Notes: generated from the letters alone by a model not told the origin. A stretch of 33,210 nucleotides of DNA from Chloroflexota bacterium (GCA_003228685.1 QIFC01000092.1:1-33210), one strand, 5' to 3'; shown: positions 1 through 7,095, counted from the first letter of the stretch. Program-made: numbers and translations.

Positions 1-63
1 CGGCTGCGCGATGCGCCGCTTAAAGCCGAACAGGCCGTAGAGGACATTCTAGCTGCAACGTAA
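1..63 (+). CDS. C-terminal tail of an unidentified protein, possibly a transposase (partial)
   Basis: The frame is open from base 1 to a TAA at 61-63 and encodes a 20-residue tail ending EDILAAT. Its last codons overlap the first of two near-identical repeats at 41-85 that look like an insertion-sequence end. A transposase reading into its own terminal repeat would fit, but 20 residues are too few to assign a family. The rest of the gene lies outside the window. Confidence 0.3.
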   Translation, partial: RLRDAPLKAEQAVEDILAAT

Positions 64-85
64 AGGAGGACATTCTACCTGCAAC
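41..85. repeat. Two near-identical 19-bp direct repeats, probable insertion-sequence terminus
   Basis: Positions 41-59 and 67-85 carry the same 19-bp sequence (aggacattctaNctgcaac) with one mismatch and a 7-bp spacer. Multiple terminal repeats of this kind occur at ends of some transposable elements. The sequence downstream turns at once into a broken integrase, consistent with an element inserted in or next to that gene. The other end of the element is not in the window, so the assignment is inference. Confidence 0.4.
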
Positions 86-122
86 CCAACATGCGGAGCT
101 ACTCGGCCTGGGGTTCCCTGCT

Positions 123-382
123 GACCACAGCCTGGGGTTCACCAAACATGATGGCGAGCCTGTCCAAACCGGCCACATCTTCGATTCATCTCAGCAACAC
201 ATCCGAGCGGCTTACGTCGCAGGAGCTTCCACAATCTGCGCCACACAGCCGCCACGCTCCTGCTGGCCCACGGCATTCATCCGAAGATCGTCTCGGAGAT
301 GCTCGGCCATTCCTCGATCGCCATCACGCTCGACCCTTACTCGCACGTCACGCCCTCGATGCAACGCGAGACCGCCGCGTAA
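123..382 (+). pseudogene. Tyrosine recombinase (phage integrase family) C-terminal remnant, frameshifted
   Basis: Two frames together give the C-terminal part of a tyrosine recombinase. From about 123 to 208 one frame reads LGFTKHDGEPVQTGH then HIRAA, like the segment before the catalytic box. From about 209 to the TAA at 380-382 the next frame reads GLRRRSFHNLRHTAATLLL followed by an MLGHSSIAITLDPYSH block. The HxLRHT box, LGH motif and the active-site Tyr (DPYSH) are visible. The frame changes near 207-211. The N-terminal catalytic Arg region is missing, apparently replaced by the element end at 41-85. It lies 110 bp from the 3' end of tRNA-Leu, a usual integration site for such enzymes. 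Confidence 0.8.
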
Positions 383-494
383 CGGACTCAGTGTTCAGCG
401 GCCCGTGATCCGCTGGCTGTCCGTGCGGCTGTTGAACTAAGATGGCGCGGCTCGGAGAAAACTCGCGACGCGCCTACCGTAGATTCTCGTCTGG

Positions 495-580
495 TGCCGG
501 GGGTGGGATTTGAACCCACAAGTCCCTTGCGGGACGGCGGATTTTAAGTCCGCTGCGTATGCCAATTTCGCCACCCCGGC
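495..580 (-). tRNA. tRNA-Leu (anticodon TAA)
   Basis: On the minus strand an 86-nt tRNA folds with a 7-bp acceptor stem (GCCGGGG at 574-580 against CCCCGGC at 496-502), a T arm with GGTTCAAATCC, and the long variable arm of a class II tRNA. The anticodon loop reads CTTAAAA, giving anticodon TAA (Leu UUA). CCA is encoded (492-494). The 3' end faces the integrase remnant, so this gene may have been an attachment site. Confidence 0.95.
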
Positions 581-618
581 ACGTGGACCGCTGCGTTTCT
601 TTTGATGCAGTCTATCAT

Positions 619-647
619 TTGCTAACGGTTTGCTAACGCCCGGTCAA
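619..647 (-). promoter_or_regulatory. Putative promoter of tRNA-Leu(TAA)
   Basis: On the minus strand TTGACC (642-647) is followed after 17 bp by TAGCAA (619-624). A start about 7 bp downstream would leave roughly 30 nt of leader before the tRNA at 580. An 11-bp direct repeat (tttgctaacg-type) covers the -10 area. Confidence 0.4.
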
Positions 648-651
648 GAGC

Positions 652-801
652 ACGTTTGGTCAGCGAGGCGAAGGGATCATCGCGGTGCTGCCTGACACCG
701 GCCTCCAAGCTGCCGAAGCGCTGGCCGTTGCCGCCGCGATGCAGTCGCGAGACGTTCAGCCGGCCATGGCGGTCAGAAGGCAGGTTCCAGCCCTAGCGTA
801 G
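652..801 (+). pseudogene. Short GGDEF-like remnant
   Basis: There is no intact gene between the tRNA and the acetyltransferase. The frame from 652 to the TAG at 799-801 reads TFGQRGEGIIAVLPDTGL followed by an Ala-rich helix. This resembles the core of diguanylate cyclase domains, where a G(G/D)(D/E)EF box is followed by a hydrophobic strand and LPxT. There is no start codon and no N-terminal domain. The resemblance is by eye only, so this could be chance. Confidence 0.25.
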
Positions 802-851
802 GCCGCTAAGCATAATGGGGCGGCGCGAATGATCCACACAGACTTGCGGAC

Positions 852-1355
852 TTAGTGCGCATCGGGTTCCTGCCAGCGCAGGTCCCTCAGGACCACCGAT
901 GTTTCGATCTGACGGGGTGGCACGGACCAGTATTTCTTCAGCAGCCGGTCCTTCTCTTCCGCCGTAACGAGACCGAATCCGTGCTTCTCGTAGAAGTGGA
1001 TCGCCCAGACAGCCTCTGCCCACGTTCCGACAAGCATGAGCAGCGACGCTTGCTCGCGCAGGTAGGCGAGCAAACGTCCTCCGATGCCTTGATTTCGCTT
1101 CGCCGTACGGACGTAGGCATGTCGGATGAGGGTCACGTCCTGCACGTCTTGGATCCCCATGACGCCAGCCAGCTCGCCGCTCTCCTGCCATCCCCAGAAG
1201 ACCACCTCATCGGCGATCTCACGCCGGAGTTCCTCCCGGGACATGTATGGCTCGTTCCAGACGTCGGCAGGGATAACGCCCTCATATGCCCGGGCAGCGT
1301 CGTTGATGATCTCGTAGATGAGTTCAAAGTCGTCGTCATTGCAGCGCCGGATCAT
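852..1355 (-). CDS. GNAT family N-acetyltransferase
   Basis: This 167-residue protein has the full GNAT fold order: an N-terminal RRCNDDDFELIYEIIN strand-helix, the central beta strands (ELAGVMGIQDVQDVTLIRHAYV), the acetyl-CoA pyrophosphate loop RNQGIGGRLL (motif A, R/QxxGxG/A), and a late IHFYEKHGF segment. It transfers an acetyl group from acetyl-CoA to an unknown amine substrate in the cytoplasm. Length is typical. The ATG at 1355 has GAAGGGA upstream at good spacing. A GTG three bases earlier is an alternative start. It stands alone, convergent with nothing on its 3' side except the scar region. Confidence 0.9.
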   Translation of the reverse strand: MIRRCNDDDFELIYEIINDAARAYEGVIPADVWNEPYMSREELRREIADEVVFWGWQESGELAGVMGIQDVQDVTLIRHAYVRTAKRNQGIGGRLLAYLREQASLLMLVGTWAEAVWAIHFYEKHGFGLVTAEEKDRLLKKYWSVPPRQIETSVVLRDLRWQEPDAH

Positions 1356-1518
1356 CACATTCCCTTCGCTTCAATGTCGATCATAGCGAGTCCGTGCTCC
1401 ATGGCCGCAGTCTCCGCAGCGAACTGCCACGTCAGGCGACGGGGCTACTACGCACTCCTGAGCGCCGCTTGTGCCGGCTTCGCGGCTCGAACCTGAACGC
1501 GACGCTGCGGCCTAGCCG

Positions 1519-1547
1519 TTGCTGGCCTCCTCCCCAGATGCTACAGT
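1519..1547 (+). promoter_or_regulatory. Putative promoter of the ADP-ribosylglycohydrolase/ribokinase pair
   Basis: TTGCTG (1519-1524) and TACAGT (1542-1547) are separated by 17 bp. Initiation near 1554 would give a leader of about 27 nt containing CGAGGA before the ATG at 1581. Confidence 0.5.
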
Positions 1548-1580
1548 GGCCGGTGCCTTGACCATCCGAGGACAGCACCC

Positions 1581-2657
1581 ATGAGCGCTCCAGTCATCGA
1601 CCCCACACGAATCCGGAACGCCTGGGCGGGCAGGATCTCCGGCTGCCAGCTCGGCAAACCGGTCGAACTGCTGTCGATGCGACAGGGGCGAGAGGCCGTC
1701 GCTGCTTATCTGCGGGATGCCGGTGCGCTTCCTCTCCGCGACTACGTTCCTCTCATACCCGGGTCCTTCGTTGACAAGACAGGCCGCAGCTCCTGCCGTG
1801 GCGAGTTCTCCCGCAGCGAACCCGACGACGACATCAACTACACGGTGCTTGCGCTCTTGCTGCTCGAAGAGCACGGCGCTGAGCTATCGACAGAAAATGT
1901 CGCGCGCGCCTGGCTGAAGCTCCTGCCCGCTGCCGTGACATGGACAGCCGAGCGAGCCGCCTACATGACGCTGCTCGAACGCGCCCACGATGCGTTCGCG
2001 TACGGCGCGCCGCCTGGTTTCGATATCGGTGAGTGCGCGGAGAACCCCTACAACGACTGGATCGGCGCCCAAATTCGCGCCGACCTATACGGCTGGGTCT
2101 GTCCTGGCAAGCCAAGCCTGGCAGCGGACCTTGCCCGTCGCGACGCAGCTCTTTCGCACGTTGGAGACGGCGCCCACGGAGCTGCCTTCGTCGCTGCTCT
2201 AGGAGCTGCTATCCCGGCTGCTTCGTCGCTCGATGAGGCGGTCACCGCGGCCACCGAGGAAGTGCCACCGGACACCCGCGCCTGGGATGCCATCCACTTC
2301 GCGCGTTCGCTCGTCGGGGCCTCCGAAGCGGTCGATCAACTCCACGAGCGCTACGACGAACTCTCGCCCGTTCACACTGTGAACAACCTCGCGGTCGTCG
2401 TCTGGTCGCTCCTGACCTACGAGGACGACTATTCGGCGGCAATTGGAGAGGCTGTCGCGGCAGGCTGGGACACGGACTGCAACGGCGCCACGGTTGGCGG
2501 CCTGTGGGGACTCACGGGAAGGCCAATTCCTGAGCACTGGACGGCTCCTTGGCGGGGCCGTGTCGCCGTGACGCTTGCCGGCATCGGCGAACTTGACCTG
2601 GAGGACTTGGTGGCTCGGACAGTGGCCGTCGCCGAAACGCTGGCGGCGGATGCCTAG
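1581..2657 (+). CDS. ADP-ribosylglycohydrolase (DraG/ARH) family protein
   Basis: The 358-residue protein has the family hallmarks: an early IRNAWAGRISGCQLGKPVE helix, an Asp triplet D82-D84 (PDDDINYTVLAL) and the late DTDCNGATVGG motif with D297 and D299. These two acidic sets bind the dimetal centre in ARH/DraG enzymes. The family hydrolyses N- or O-glycosidic bonds of ADP-ribose and related ribosides in the cytoplasm. The ribokinase start overlaps this gene's last 8 bases, so the two are translationally coupled. That pairing suggests this member releases free ribose from a nucleoside-like substrate rather than acting on nitrogenase reductase. The specific substrate is inference. Residue 300 is Cys where many relatives have Thr. 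Confidence 0.88.
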   Translation: MSAPVIDPTRIRNAWAGRISGCQLGKPVELLSMRQGREAVAAYLRDAGALPLRDYVPLIPGSFVDKTGRSSCRGEFSRSEPDDDINYTVLALLLLEEHGAELSTENVARAWLKLLPAAVTWTAERAAYMTLLERAHDAFAYGAPPGFDIGECAENPYNDWIGAQIRADLYGWVCPGKPSLAADLARRDAALSHVGDGAHGAAFVAALGAAIPAASSLDEAVTAATEEVPPDTRAWDAIHFARSLVGASEAVDQLHERYDELSPVHTVNNLAVVVWSLLTYEDDYSAAIGEAVAAGWDTDCNGATVGGLWGLTGRPIPEHWTAPWRGRVAVTLAGIGELDLEDLVARTVAVAETLAADA

Positions 2658-3606
2658 CGACACTGGCGACGGCCCCCTCCCAGGAGTCGTCGTCTTTGGC
2701 GGCTTGAACATGGACCTCATGGTGGAGACCCCGCGCCCTGCCGGCCCCGGCGAGACGCGCGAGGGGAAGCGCTTCTACACAACACCCGGCGGCAAAGGCG
2801 GCAATCAGGCCGTCGCGGCGGCCCGCATCCTCGGAGATCGCGCCCCGGTCAGCATGGTCGGTCGCGTCGGCGCGGACGCGTACGGCAACGAGGTTGTGAC
2901 CTCCTTAGCCAATGCCGGGGTCGATACCAAGTTCGTCCGCCAGGATCCCGCCTCCCATACGGGCGTGGCGGTGATCATGATCGACGCTGAAGGCGAGAGC
3001 TACGTGAACGCCGTATACGGCGCTAACGGCCTCTGTGGCGAAGAGCAGGTGCGCGACGTCGACGAGGCCCTGGACGGCGCGGCTGTCCTGCTGGTGCAGC
3101 AGGAGATTCCTTCTGGCGTCGTCCTGGCGGCTATGCGCGCGGCTCGGGCAAAGAGTGTTCGCGTGATCCTCGACCCTGCTCCCACGCGGCCCTCGCTGCC
3201 CGCGGGGTTCCACGAGACCTGCGACATCCTGACGCCTAACGAACACGAAGCCGCCGACCTCTGCGGGTTTGCGGTGCGCGATAGCGCCTCAGCGCGACGA
3301 GCCGCGCAGCACATCCGCAGTCAGGGCGTCCCGACCGTGATCCTCACGCTGGGAGATGCCGGCGCCTGGGTGGAAAGCGACGGCATTTCAGAGCTAGTCC
3401 CCGCCCCTGCCGTCCGCGCGACGGCCACTGTCGGCGCGGGCGATGCGCTCAACGGCGCGCTGGCGGCCGCCGTGGTTCTCGGACAAGACCTCGTTCACGC
3501 GGTCCGACTCGGGACCGCCGCTGGCGCCTTCTGCGCGACGAAGGAAGGTGCGCAGTCAGCCATGCCCACGCTGGCCGAAATCGAAGCGCTTATCGTAGGC
3601 GGCTGA
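2650..3606 (+). CDS. rbsK: Ribokinase (PfkB family carbohydrate kinase)
   Basis: This 318-residue kinase starts at the ATG that overlaps the preceding gene's stop (2650). It has the sugar-binding N-terminus GGLNMDL (17-23), the ribokinase signature GGKGGNQAVAAARI from residue 47, the DPAPTRP strand typical of ribokinases, and the anion-hole/catalytic VGAGD (D265). It phosphorylates D-ribose at O5 with ATP, feeding the pentose phosphate pathway. The ending MPTLAEIEALI is the usual ribokinase tail. The family DTTGAGD motif is ATVGAGD here, but the catalytic Asp is kept. A deleted second copy of its 3' end lies at 4857-4973. Confidence 0.92.
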   Translation: MPSDTGDGPLPGVVVFGGLNMDLMVETPRPAGPGETREGKRFYTTPGGKGGNQAVAAARILGDRAPVSMVGRVGADAYGNEVVTSLANAGVDTKFVRQDPASHTGVAVIMIDAEGESYVNAVYGANGLCGEEQVRDVDEALDGAAVLLVQQEIPSGVVLAAMRAARAKSVRVILDPAPTRPSLPAGFHETCDILTPNEHEAADLCGFAVRDSASARRAAQHIRSQGVPTVILTLGDAGAWVESDGISELVPAPAVRATATVGAGDALNGALAAAVVLGQDLVHAVRLGTAAGAFCATKEGAQSAMPTLAEIEALIVGG

Positions 3607-3636
3607 CGGGCGCGCTGCTCGCGTTGACGCTGCGTG

Positions 3637-4764
3637 TTAGTAGCGAAGGATGGCGCCGATGCCGCCCTCAGTTCGCAGCCGTTGCGCTGCGGAACCACGC
3701 ACCATCTCCACGCTCGCCTGCGTGTCCAGCGCGGCGCCTACAGCGGCCTCGGTCAAATCGTGGTTCGCGCCCACGTGCTCTTGACATCGCGAACACACAC
3801 GGGCTCGGCCGGCTGCCACGTGGCCTCTCGGGCAGCTTCTGCCACGGTGTCGAAGACGGTCGACGAGGACGAGCTTGTGGACCCGCCCTTCAAGGAGCGC
3901 TGGCAACGTCTCCTCCCAGCCGATCGTGGCCAGGCCACCGCTCTTGGCGGCGTTTAGGACGTGACCCACGACGACGTCTTCCCCGTTACGTTCCGCTGCC
4001 TCCATCAGTTTGCGTGTTCGCCGCAACACGGTTTGACCGGAAGCGGAGAGTTCGCACGAGAACGTGCCCGAGACTCGCGCGCGCAGTCCTCGGGGCAGTG
4101 CGCCAAGCAGGGCGGCCAGCGCTTCGTCCGGCCCGCCGATCAGGATTCTGTCGAATCCTCGGCGTTGCTGCTCGCTCGCAAGCGCGTCGATAGCCTTCAT
4201 GATGTGCGTGTGCAGTTGGCCTTCGCGACGCCGCTCATAGCGGGCCTGTGACCAACCGCCAGCGGCTGTCCGGCCGGAATAGCCGCTCTTACGTGTGACT
4301 TCGTCCTCGACCTCTCCCAGGTACACGCTCAAGATACGCGCGCGCTCCTTGTCCAAGATGAGAACGCCGTAACGCTCCTGCTCATCGAGAATTGAGGCGA
4401 GCTGTGAGACTGCGGGCCGCTCCGCGAACCGGGCGATGGAGAGGGAGGGTACTTGCAATTGAAACAGCTCCCACAGCCCTCGAGGCTCGCATGCGAAGAG
4501 GACCATGCTGCGTCCGCTCGGCTTGAACCGCCGCCCGAAAATCCGATGCACATTCGTTCGCTCTCGCTCAAGGCCTGTGCGCTGTCGTTCGGTGAGTGGG
4601 CTCTCGCTGAGGCGGTCCAACGCGGCGTCCACGGCCGCGCGGATGTTTCGTCGCTTGCCGTGGACCGCCGGTCCGAACGACAGATAGAGCGAGAGCACCC
4701 CGGCACGGACCGCCCGGAAGCTCGCGAGCCGGCGCAGGGTTCGTTCCGAGGGTAGCTCAGACAA
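3637..4764 (-). CDS. Bacterial eRF1-like protein (baeRF/VLRF1-type) with C-terminal zinc-binding motif
   Basis: This 375-residue protein matches the bacterial eRF1-related group in domain order. It has an N-terminal alpha/beta domain, a central domain with VLILDKERARILSVYLGEV followed by a Gly-rich loop and GGWSQARYERRR (the position of the GGQ loop in eRF1/Vms1-type hydrolases), and then an eRF1-3-like domain beginning ILIGGPDEAL. Near the C-terminus CPRGHVAAGRARVCSRC carries paired Cys/His typical of a zinc knuckle. Relatives are thought to act on peptidyl-tRNA or stalled ribosomes. The Trp in GGW rather than Gln makes hydrolase activity uncertain. The start is TTG with AAAGGTG upstream. 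The gene converges on the ribokinase with a 30-bp gap. Confidence 0.75.
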   Translation of the reverse strand: MSELPSERTLRRLASFRAVRAGVLSLYLSFGPAVHGKRRNIRAAVDAALDRLSESPLTERQRTGLERERTNVHRIFGRRFKPSGRSMVLFACEPRGLWELFQLQVPSLSIARFAERPAVSQLASILDEQERYGVLILDKERARILSVYLGEVEDEVTRKSGYSGRTAAGGWSQARYERRREGQLHTHIMKAIDALASEQQRRGFDRILIGGPDEALAALLGALPRGLRARVSGTFSCELSASGQTVLRRTRKLMEAAERNGEDVVVGHVLNAAKSGGLATIGWEETLPALLEGRVHKLVLVDRLRHRGRSCPRGHVAAGRARVCSRCQEHVGANHDLTEAAVGAALDTQASVEMVRGSAAQRLRTEGGIGAILRY

Positions 4765-4856
4765 CGTTCGGCACCTTTCGCCCAGAGTTCATCAGCTGAT
4801 TGCACCACGAAGCCTACCTAGAAGCAAGCAAAGGAACGTGTCGCTCCGTCCAATTC

Positions 4857-4973
4857 GTCCCGACTGTGATTCTCACCCTCGGGGATGCCGGCGCCTACTG
4901 CGCCACAAGAGTAGGCGCGCAGACGGCCATGCCCACGTTGGCTGAAATCGAAGCGCTGATAGCGGGTGGGTGA
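4857..4973 (+). pseudogene. Ribokinase 3'-end remnant (internal-deletion copy)
   Basis: The frame from 4857 to TGA 4971-4973 encodes VPTVILTLGDAGA followed directly by YCAT and then GAQTAMPTLAEIEALIAGG. Both blocks match the intact ribokinase 1.2 kb upstream (VPTVILTLGDAGA and FCATKEGAQSAMPTLAEIEALIVGG), but about 165 bp between them are missing. In the intact gene both break points lie in a shared gcYggcgcct stretch, consistent with deletion between short homologies. There is no start, kinase core or catalytic GAGD, so the copy cannot function. Confidence 0.85.
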
Positions 4974-4976
4974 GGA

Positions 4977-4996
4977 GCGCGGCGCCTCAGCCGCGC
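4977..4996. terminator. GC-rich hairpin after the ribokinase remnant
   Basis: GCGCGGC (4977-4983) pairs with GCCGCGC (4990-4996) around a 6-nt loop. There is no T tract, so terminator function is uncertain. Confidence 0.3.
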
Positions 4997-5028
4997 CCGG
5001 ATGGTAATCTTCCGGCTGGCCGTCTCGT

Positions 5029-5553
5029 TCAGGAACCGTCCTTCTCTGCCTCTGATCGAGCAGCCCGGAAGAATAGGAAGTCGAATATCTCAAAGGCTAG
5101 CGCCCCGAATTCATCCGCGAGGCGAGAGATCTCATCCGCAGAATGCCGTTTGACTGACAGCTTCCATTCACCCTTCACGACTGAGTCCTTAATCCGGGTG
5201 CTCTGACCCCCGGGACCAGCAGCCCAGAATGAGTGAGTAAGCGTGTTTCTCTGCTGTTCAGCTTCGAAAAGACGCTTTCGGAATTCGCCGGCTTTGTTGA
5301 TGACGTCCGAATTGTCGCCTGCCCGCTCCACCACCAGCGCGTGAAATATGTTGACAAGCTGCTTAAACGATAGTCCGGCGGTCACGATCTGGCCGGTGCG
5401 CGGAAACCCACCGCCGACAAGGGACCAGATGCTAGTCGAAACCCGAAACTCCAACATCGCGAAATTGGCGGTCATCTTGCCAAGCGCAAGGAGGAGATCG
5501 TCTCGTATCGCTGGTACCATGCCGCGCGCTTCTGTCGTCTGCTCCTCGCCCAT
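5029..5553 (-). CDS. Uncharacterised protein with HEPN-like RNxxxH motif
   Basis: This 174-residue, largely helical protein belongs to no family I recognise. Residues 100-110 read QQRNTLTHSFW. An Arg followed by a polar residue and a His at +5 (R102, N103, H107) is the signature of HEPN domains, many of which are RNases in defence or toxin systems. The preceding helix (INKAGEFRKRLFEAEQ) and the all-alpha composition fit, but one motif is weak evidence. It is divergent from the next gene, with only about 150 bp between start codons. No signal peptide or membrane segment is visible. Confidence 0.7.
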   Translation of the reverse strand: MGEEQTTEARGMVPAIRDDLLLALGKMTANFAMLEFRVSTSIWSLVGGGFPRTGQIVTAGLSFKQLVNIFHALVVERAGDNSDVINKAGEFRKRLFEAEQQRNTLTHSFWAAGPGGQSTRIKDSVVKGEWKLSVKRHSADEISRLADEFGALAFEIFDFLFFRAARSEAEKDGS

Positions 5554-5700
5554 CTTCGACTCCTTCGGCTCTCCACTAACCTCGCCACTTCGATCATAGC
5601 AGCCAGCAGACTGTTGCCTAGTCGCGAGGCCAGTTGCATATCCAGCGCCACTAGTGAGCTAGAATGTCACTCTCAGCAGATTTCACACTGGAGAAAAAGC

Positions 5701-6519
5701 ATGACTTCGGCTTGGCCCTCTATGCTGCCGGACGCGGTTATCAGCAAGCTTGGCGATCGGGAACTGCTTCAGAATTACTGCGGATTCGCTAGCCGTCATC
5801 GAGCAGTGGTCAGCGTAACACTGTTTCGGGCGCTCGGCGAAGATGAGCTTCAGCGCCGTTCAATAGGCTTGGAATTAGTCGGCAACTTCGCAGCCGCGCT
5901 GGAAGACGTTGCGCTCTGGTTCTTCGTCCTGAAGGAGTGGAAGGAAGGCACGTTGCTCTTCGATCTCTTGGACAAGATAAAGATTAGAGAGAGCGAAGGA
6001 CACGCCTATAGCTCAGAGACGGCCTTCAACGAGCTAGCGGCTTGGAACATTGCCGATCTACGCAGGGAGTTGCGTTTGTTCTCCGATGAGACCTTGCTGA
6101 GCATGGGCTGGACGGAGCAGCGGATAAGGGAGTACATCAATCTGCTGAGGAATGCTCAGGAGACAATCAAGTCGGCACTTCAGGCTCGAACCGAGAGCGA
6201 ACGAGTCTTGGTTAGCTCATACAACAAGATCAAGCACGGTACCGTAGCGATTGCTGCGAGCGAGGGCAGCAACATCGGTGTTAGCGTGCTCCTTCCATCA
6301 CGGCGAGGGCCCCTCGACCCCGGCTCGGGCAACCGTAAGATAAACTCCGGCTGGATTCCATGCGAAGACGAGGAGTTGCGGAATATGGTCAGGAACACGG
6401 TCTCTGTTTCATCTGCCATGTCCGCGATTCTGAACCTCATCTACGCGAACCGCTTCGACCGGAAGTGGAGGATTCCGAAGCTGCCGGTCATTCTCGCAGA
6501 TTGGATAGACGATGAGTGA
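5701..6519 (+). CDS. Uncharacterised protein (accessory region)
   Basis: This 272-residue soluble, helix-rich protein is not recognised. The ATG at 5701 is preferred over upstream in-frame codons because GGAG lies 7 nt before it. A conserved-looking YNKIKHGT segment (about 174-181) sits after long helices (EYINLLRNAQETIKSALQ). NKxKHG-type motifs occur in several unassigned proteins, including some near defence genes. Residues 220-250 form a basic/acidic C-terminal part. The divergent unknown gene at 5029-5553 may be functionally linked. Its codon use looks less GC-biased than that of the metabolic genes further right, consistent with later acquisition. Confidence 0.7.
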   Translation: MTSAWPSMLPDAVISKLGDRELLQNYCGFASRHRAVVSVTLFRALGEDELQRRSIGLELVGNFAAALEDVALWFFVLKEWKEGTLLFDLLDKIKIRESEGHAYSSETAFNELAAWNIADLRRELRLFSDETLLSMGWTEQRIREYINLLRNAQETIKSALQARTESERVLVSSYNKIKHGTVAIAASEGSNIGVSVLLPSRRGPLDPGSGNRKINSGWIPCEDEELRNMVRNTVSVSSAMSAILNLIYANRFDRKWRIPKLPVILADWIDDE

Positions 6520-6599
6520 GGATTGAAAGACCAACGGCACCAACAGCCAAGCGCCAATCTCTCAGTAGTATTCGGTCAGCAATGCCGCCCACAACCGAA

Positions 6600-6626
6600 C
6601 GGAACCGGCCCTGATGGGCCGGCTCC
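6600..6626 (-). terminator. Putative terminator of the tRNA operon
   Basis: An inverted repeat (CCGGCCC/GGGCCGG with a TGAT loop, extended outward with one mismatch) lies about 15 bp beyond the 3' end of tRNA-Cys. There is no strong T run after it on the minus strand. Confidence 0.45.
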
Positions 6627-6642
6627 GTATCTGAGGTACTGG

Positions 6643-6714
6643 AGGCGACGATGGGATTCGAACCCATGATGGGGGTTTTGCAGACCCCTGCCTTAACCAC
6701 TTGGCTACGTCGCC
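6643..6714 (-). tRNA. tRNA-Cys (anticodon GCA)
   Basis: On the minus strand this 72-nt tRNA has acceptor GGCGACG (6708-6714) paired with CGTCGCC (6644-6650), a GGTTCGAATCC T loop and anticodon loop TCTGCAAA, giving GCA (Cys). CCA is encoded at 6640-6642. It is the last gene of the three-tRNA operon. Confidence 0.93.
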
Positions 6715-6766
6715 CCTTGATCGAACAAGGCCAGGGCTCTCGCTCCAACCTTGTGGGCTAATCTGG

Positions 6767-6848
6767 TGCCGAGGAAGGGATTTGAACCCTTACGCCCGAA
6801 GGCACGGCCCCCTCAAGACCGCGTGTCTGCCAGTTCCACCACCTCGGC
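6767..6848 (-). tRNA. tRNA-Leu (anticodon GAG)
   Basis: This is a class II tRNA of 82 nt on the minus strand: acceptor GCCGAGG/CCTCGGC, anticodon loop CTTGAGG giving GAG (Leu CUC/CUU), a variable arm with a TTCG loop, and T loop GTTCAAATC. CCA is encoded at 6764-6766. Confidence 0.95.
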
Positions 6849-6861
6849 TCAGTGCGCTTGG

Positions 6862-6935
6862 CAGGAGTGGAGGGACTCGAACCCCCGACCTACGGTTTTG
6901 GAGACCGTTGCTCTAGCCAACTGAGCTACACTCCT
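6862..6935 (-). tRNA. tRNA-Trp (anticodon CCA)
   Basis: On the minus strand this 74-nt tRNA has acceptor AGGAGTG/CACTCCT, D arm AGCTCAGTTGG, anticodon loop TCTCCAAA giving CCA (Trp), and T loop GGTTCGAGTCC. A CCA tail is encoded at 6859-6861. It is the first gene of the tRNA operon. Confidence 0.95.
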
Positions 6936-6945
6936 ATTCCTAAAG

Positions 6946-6975
6946 AGTATAGCAACGCGATTCTTGAGCGGGCAA
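6946..6975 (-). promoter_or_regulatory. Promoter of the tRNA-Trp/Leu/Cys operon
   Basis: On the minus strand TTGCCC (6970-6975) and TATACT (6946-6951) are 18 bp apart, and the -10 ends 10 bp before the 5' end of tRNA-Trp. The spacing to the mature 5' end is short, as is usual for tRNA genes. Confidence 0.65.
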
Positions 6976-6982
6976 ACGATAA

Positions 6983-7027
6983 GCTGGTTGCTGGTAGGTG
7001 ACGGCACGTCACCGGGCAACAACCAGC
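6983..7027. promoter_or_regulatory. Large imperfect hairpin between divergent promoters
   Basis: The 20-bp arms at 6983-7002 and 7008-7027 are inverted copies. Eight outer bases (gctggttg) and six inner bases (ggtgac) match exactly, and two of the six between also match, around a 5-nt loop. It lies between the tRNA promoter (minus) and the M16 peptidase promoter (plus) and is probably in neither transcript, so a protein-binding palindrome is more likely than a terminator. Confidence 0.5.
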
Positions 7028-7029
7028 CG

Positions 7030-7059
7030 TTGACCGGACCGCCGCGCCGTCGCTACAAT
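7030..7059 (+). promoter_or_regulatory. Promoter of the M16 peptidase gene
   Basis: TTGACC (7030-7035) and TACAAT (7054-7059) are 18 bp apart. Initiation near 7066 would give a leader of about 30 nt. Most of that leader is a hairpin (GGGAGCC 7068-7074 / GGCTCCC 7081-7087) ending 8 nt before the ATG at 7096, with no Shine-Dalgarno sequence. The hairpin may affect translation or mRNA stability. Confidence 0.6.
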
Positions 7060-7095
7060 GCCGCCAAGGGAGCCTCTTCCGGCTCCCTTGCCCTT

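Noticed and set aside
855..1496. Long plus-strand frame of 213 codons
   Set aside because: Antisense shadow of the GNAT acetyltransferase, which has clear motifs and a ribosome site.
6767..6848. tRNA-Leu(GAG) 3' end as a second attachment repeat for the integrase scar
   Set aside because: Similarity to tRNA-Leu(TAA) is explained by tRNA homology, and acceptor stems differ.
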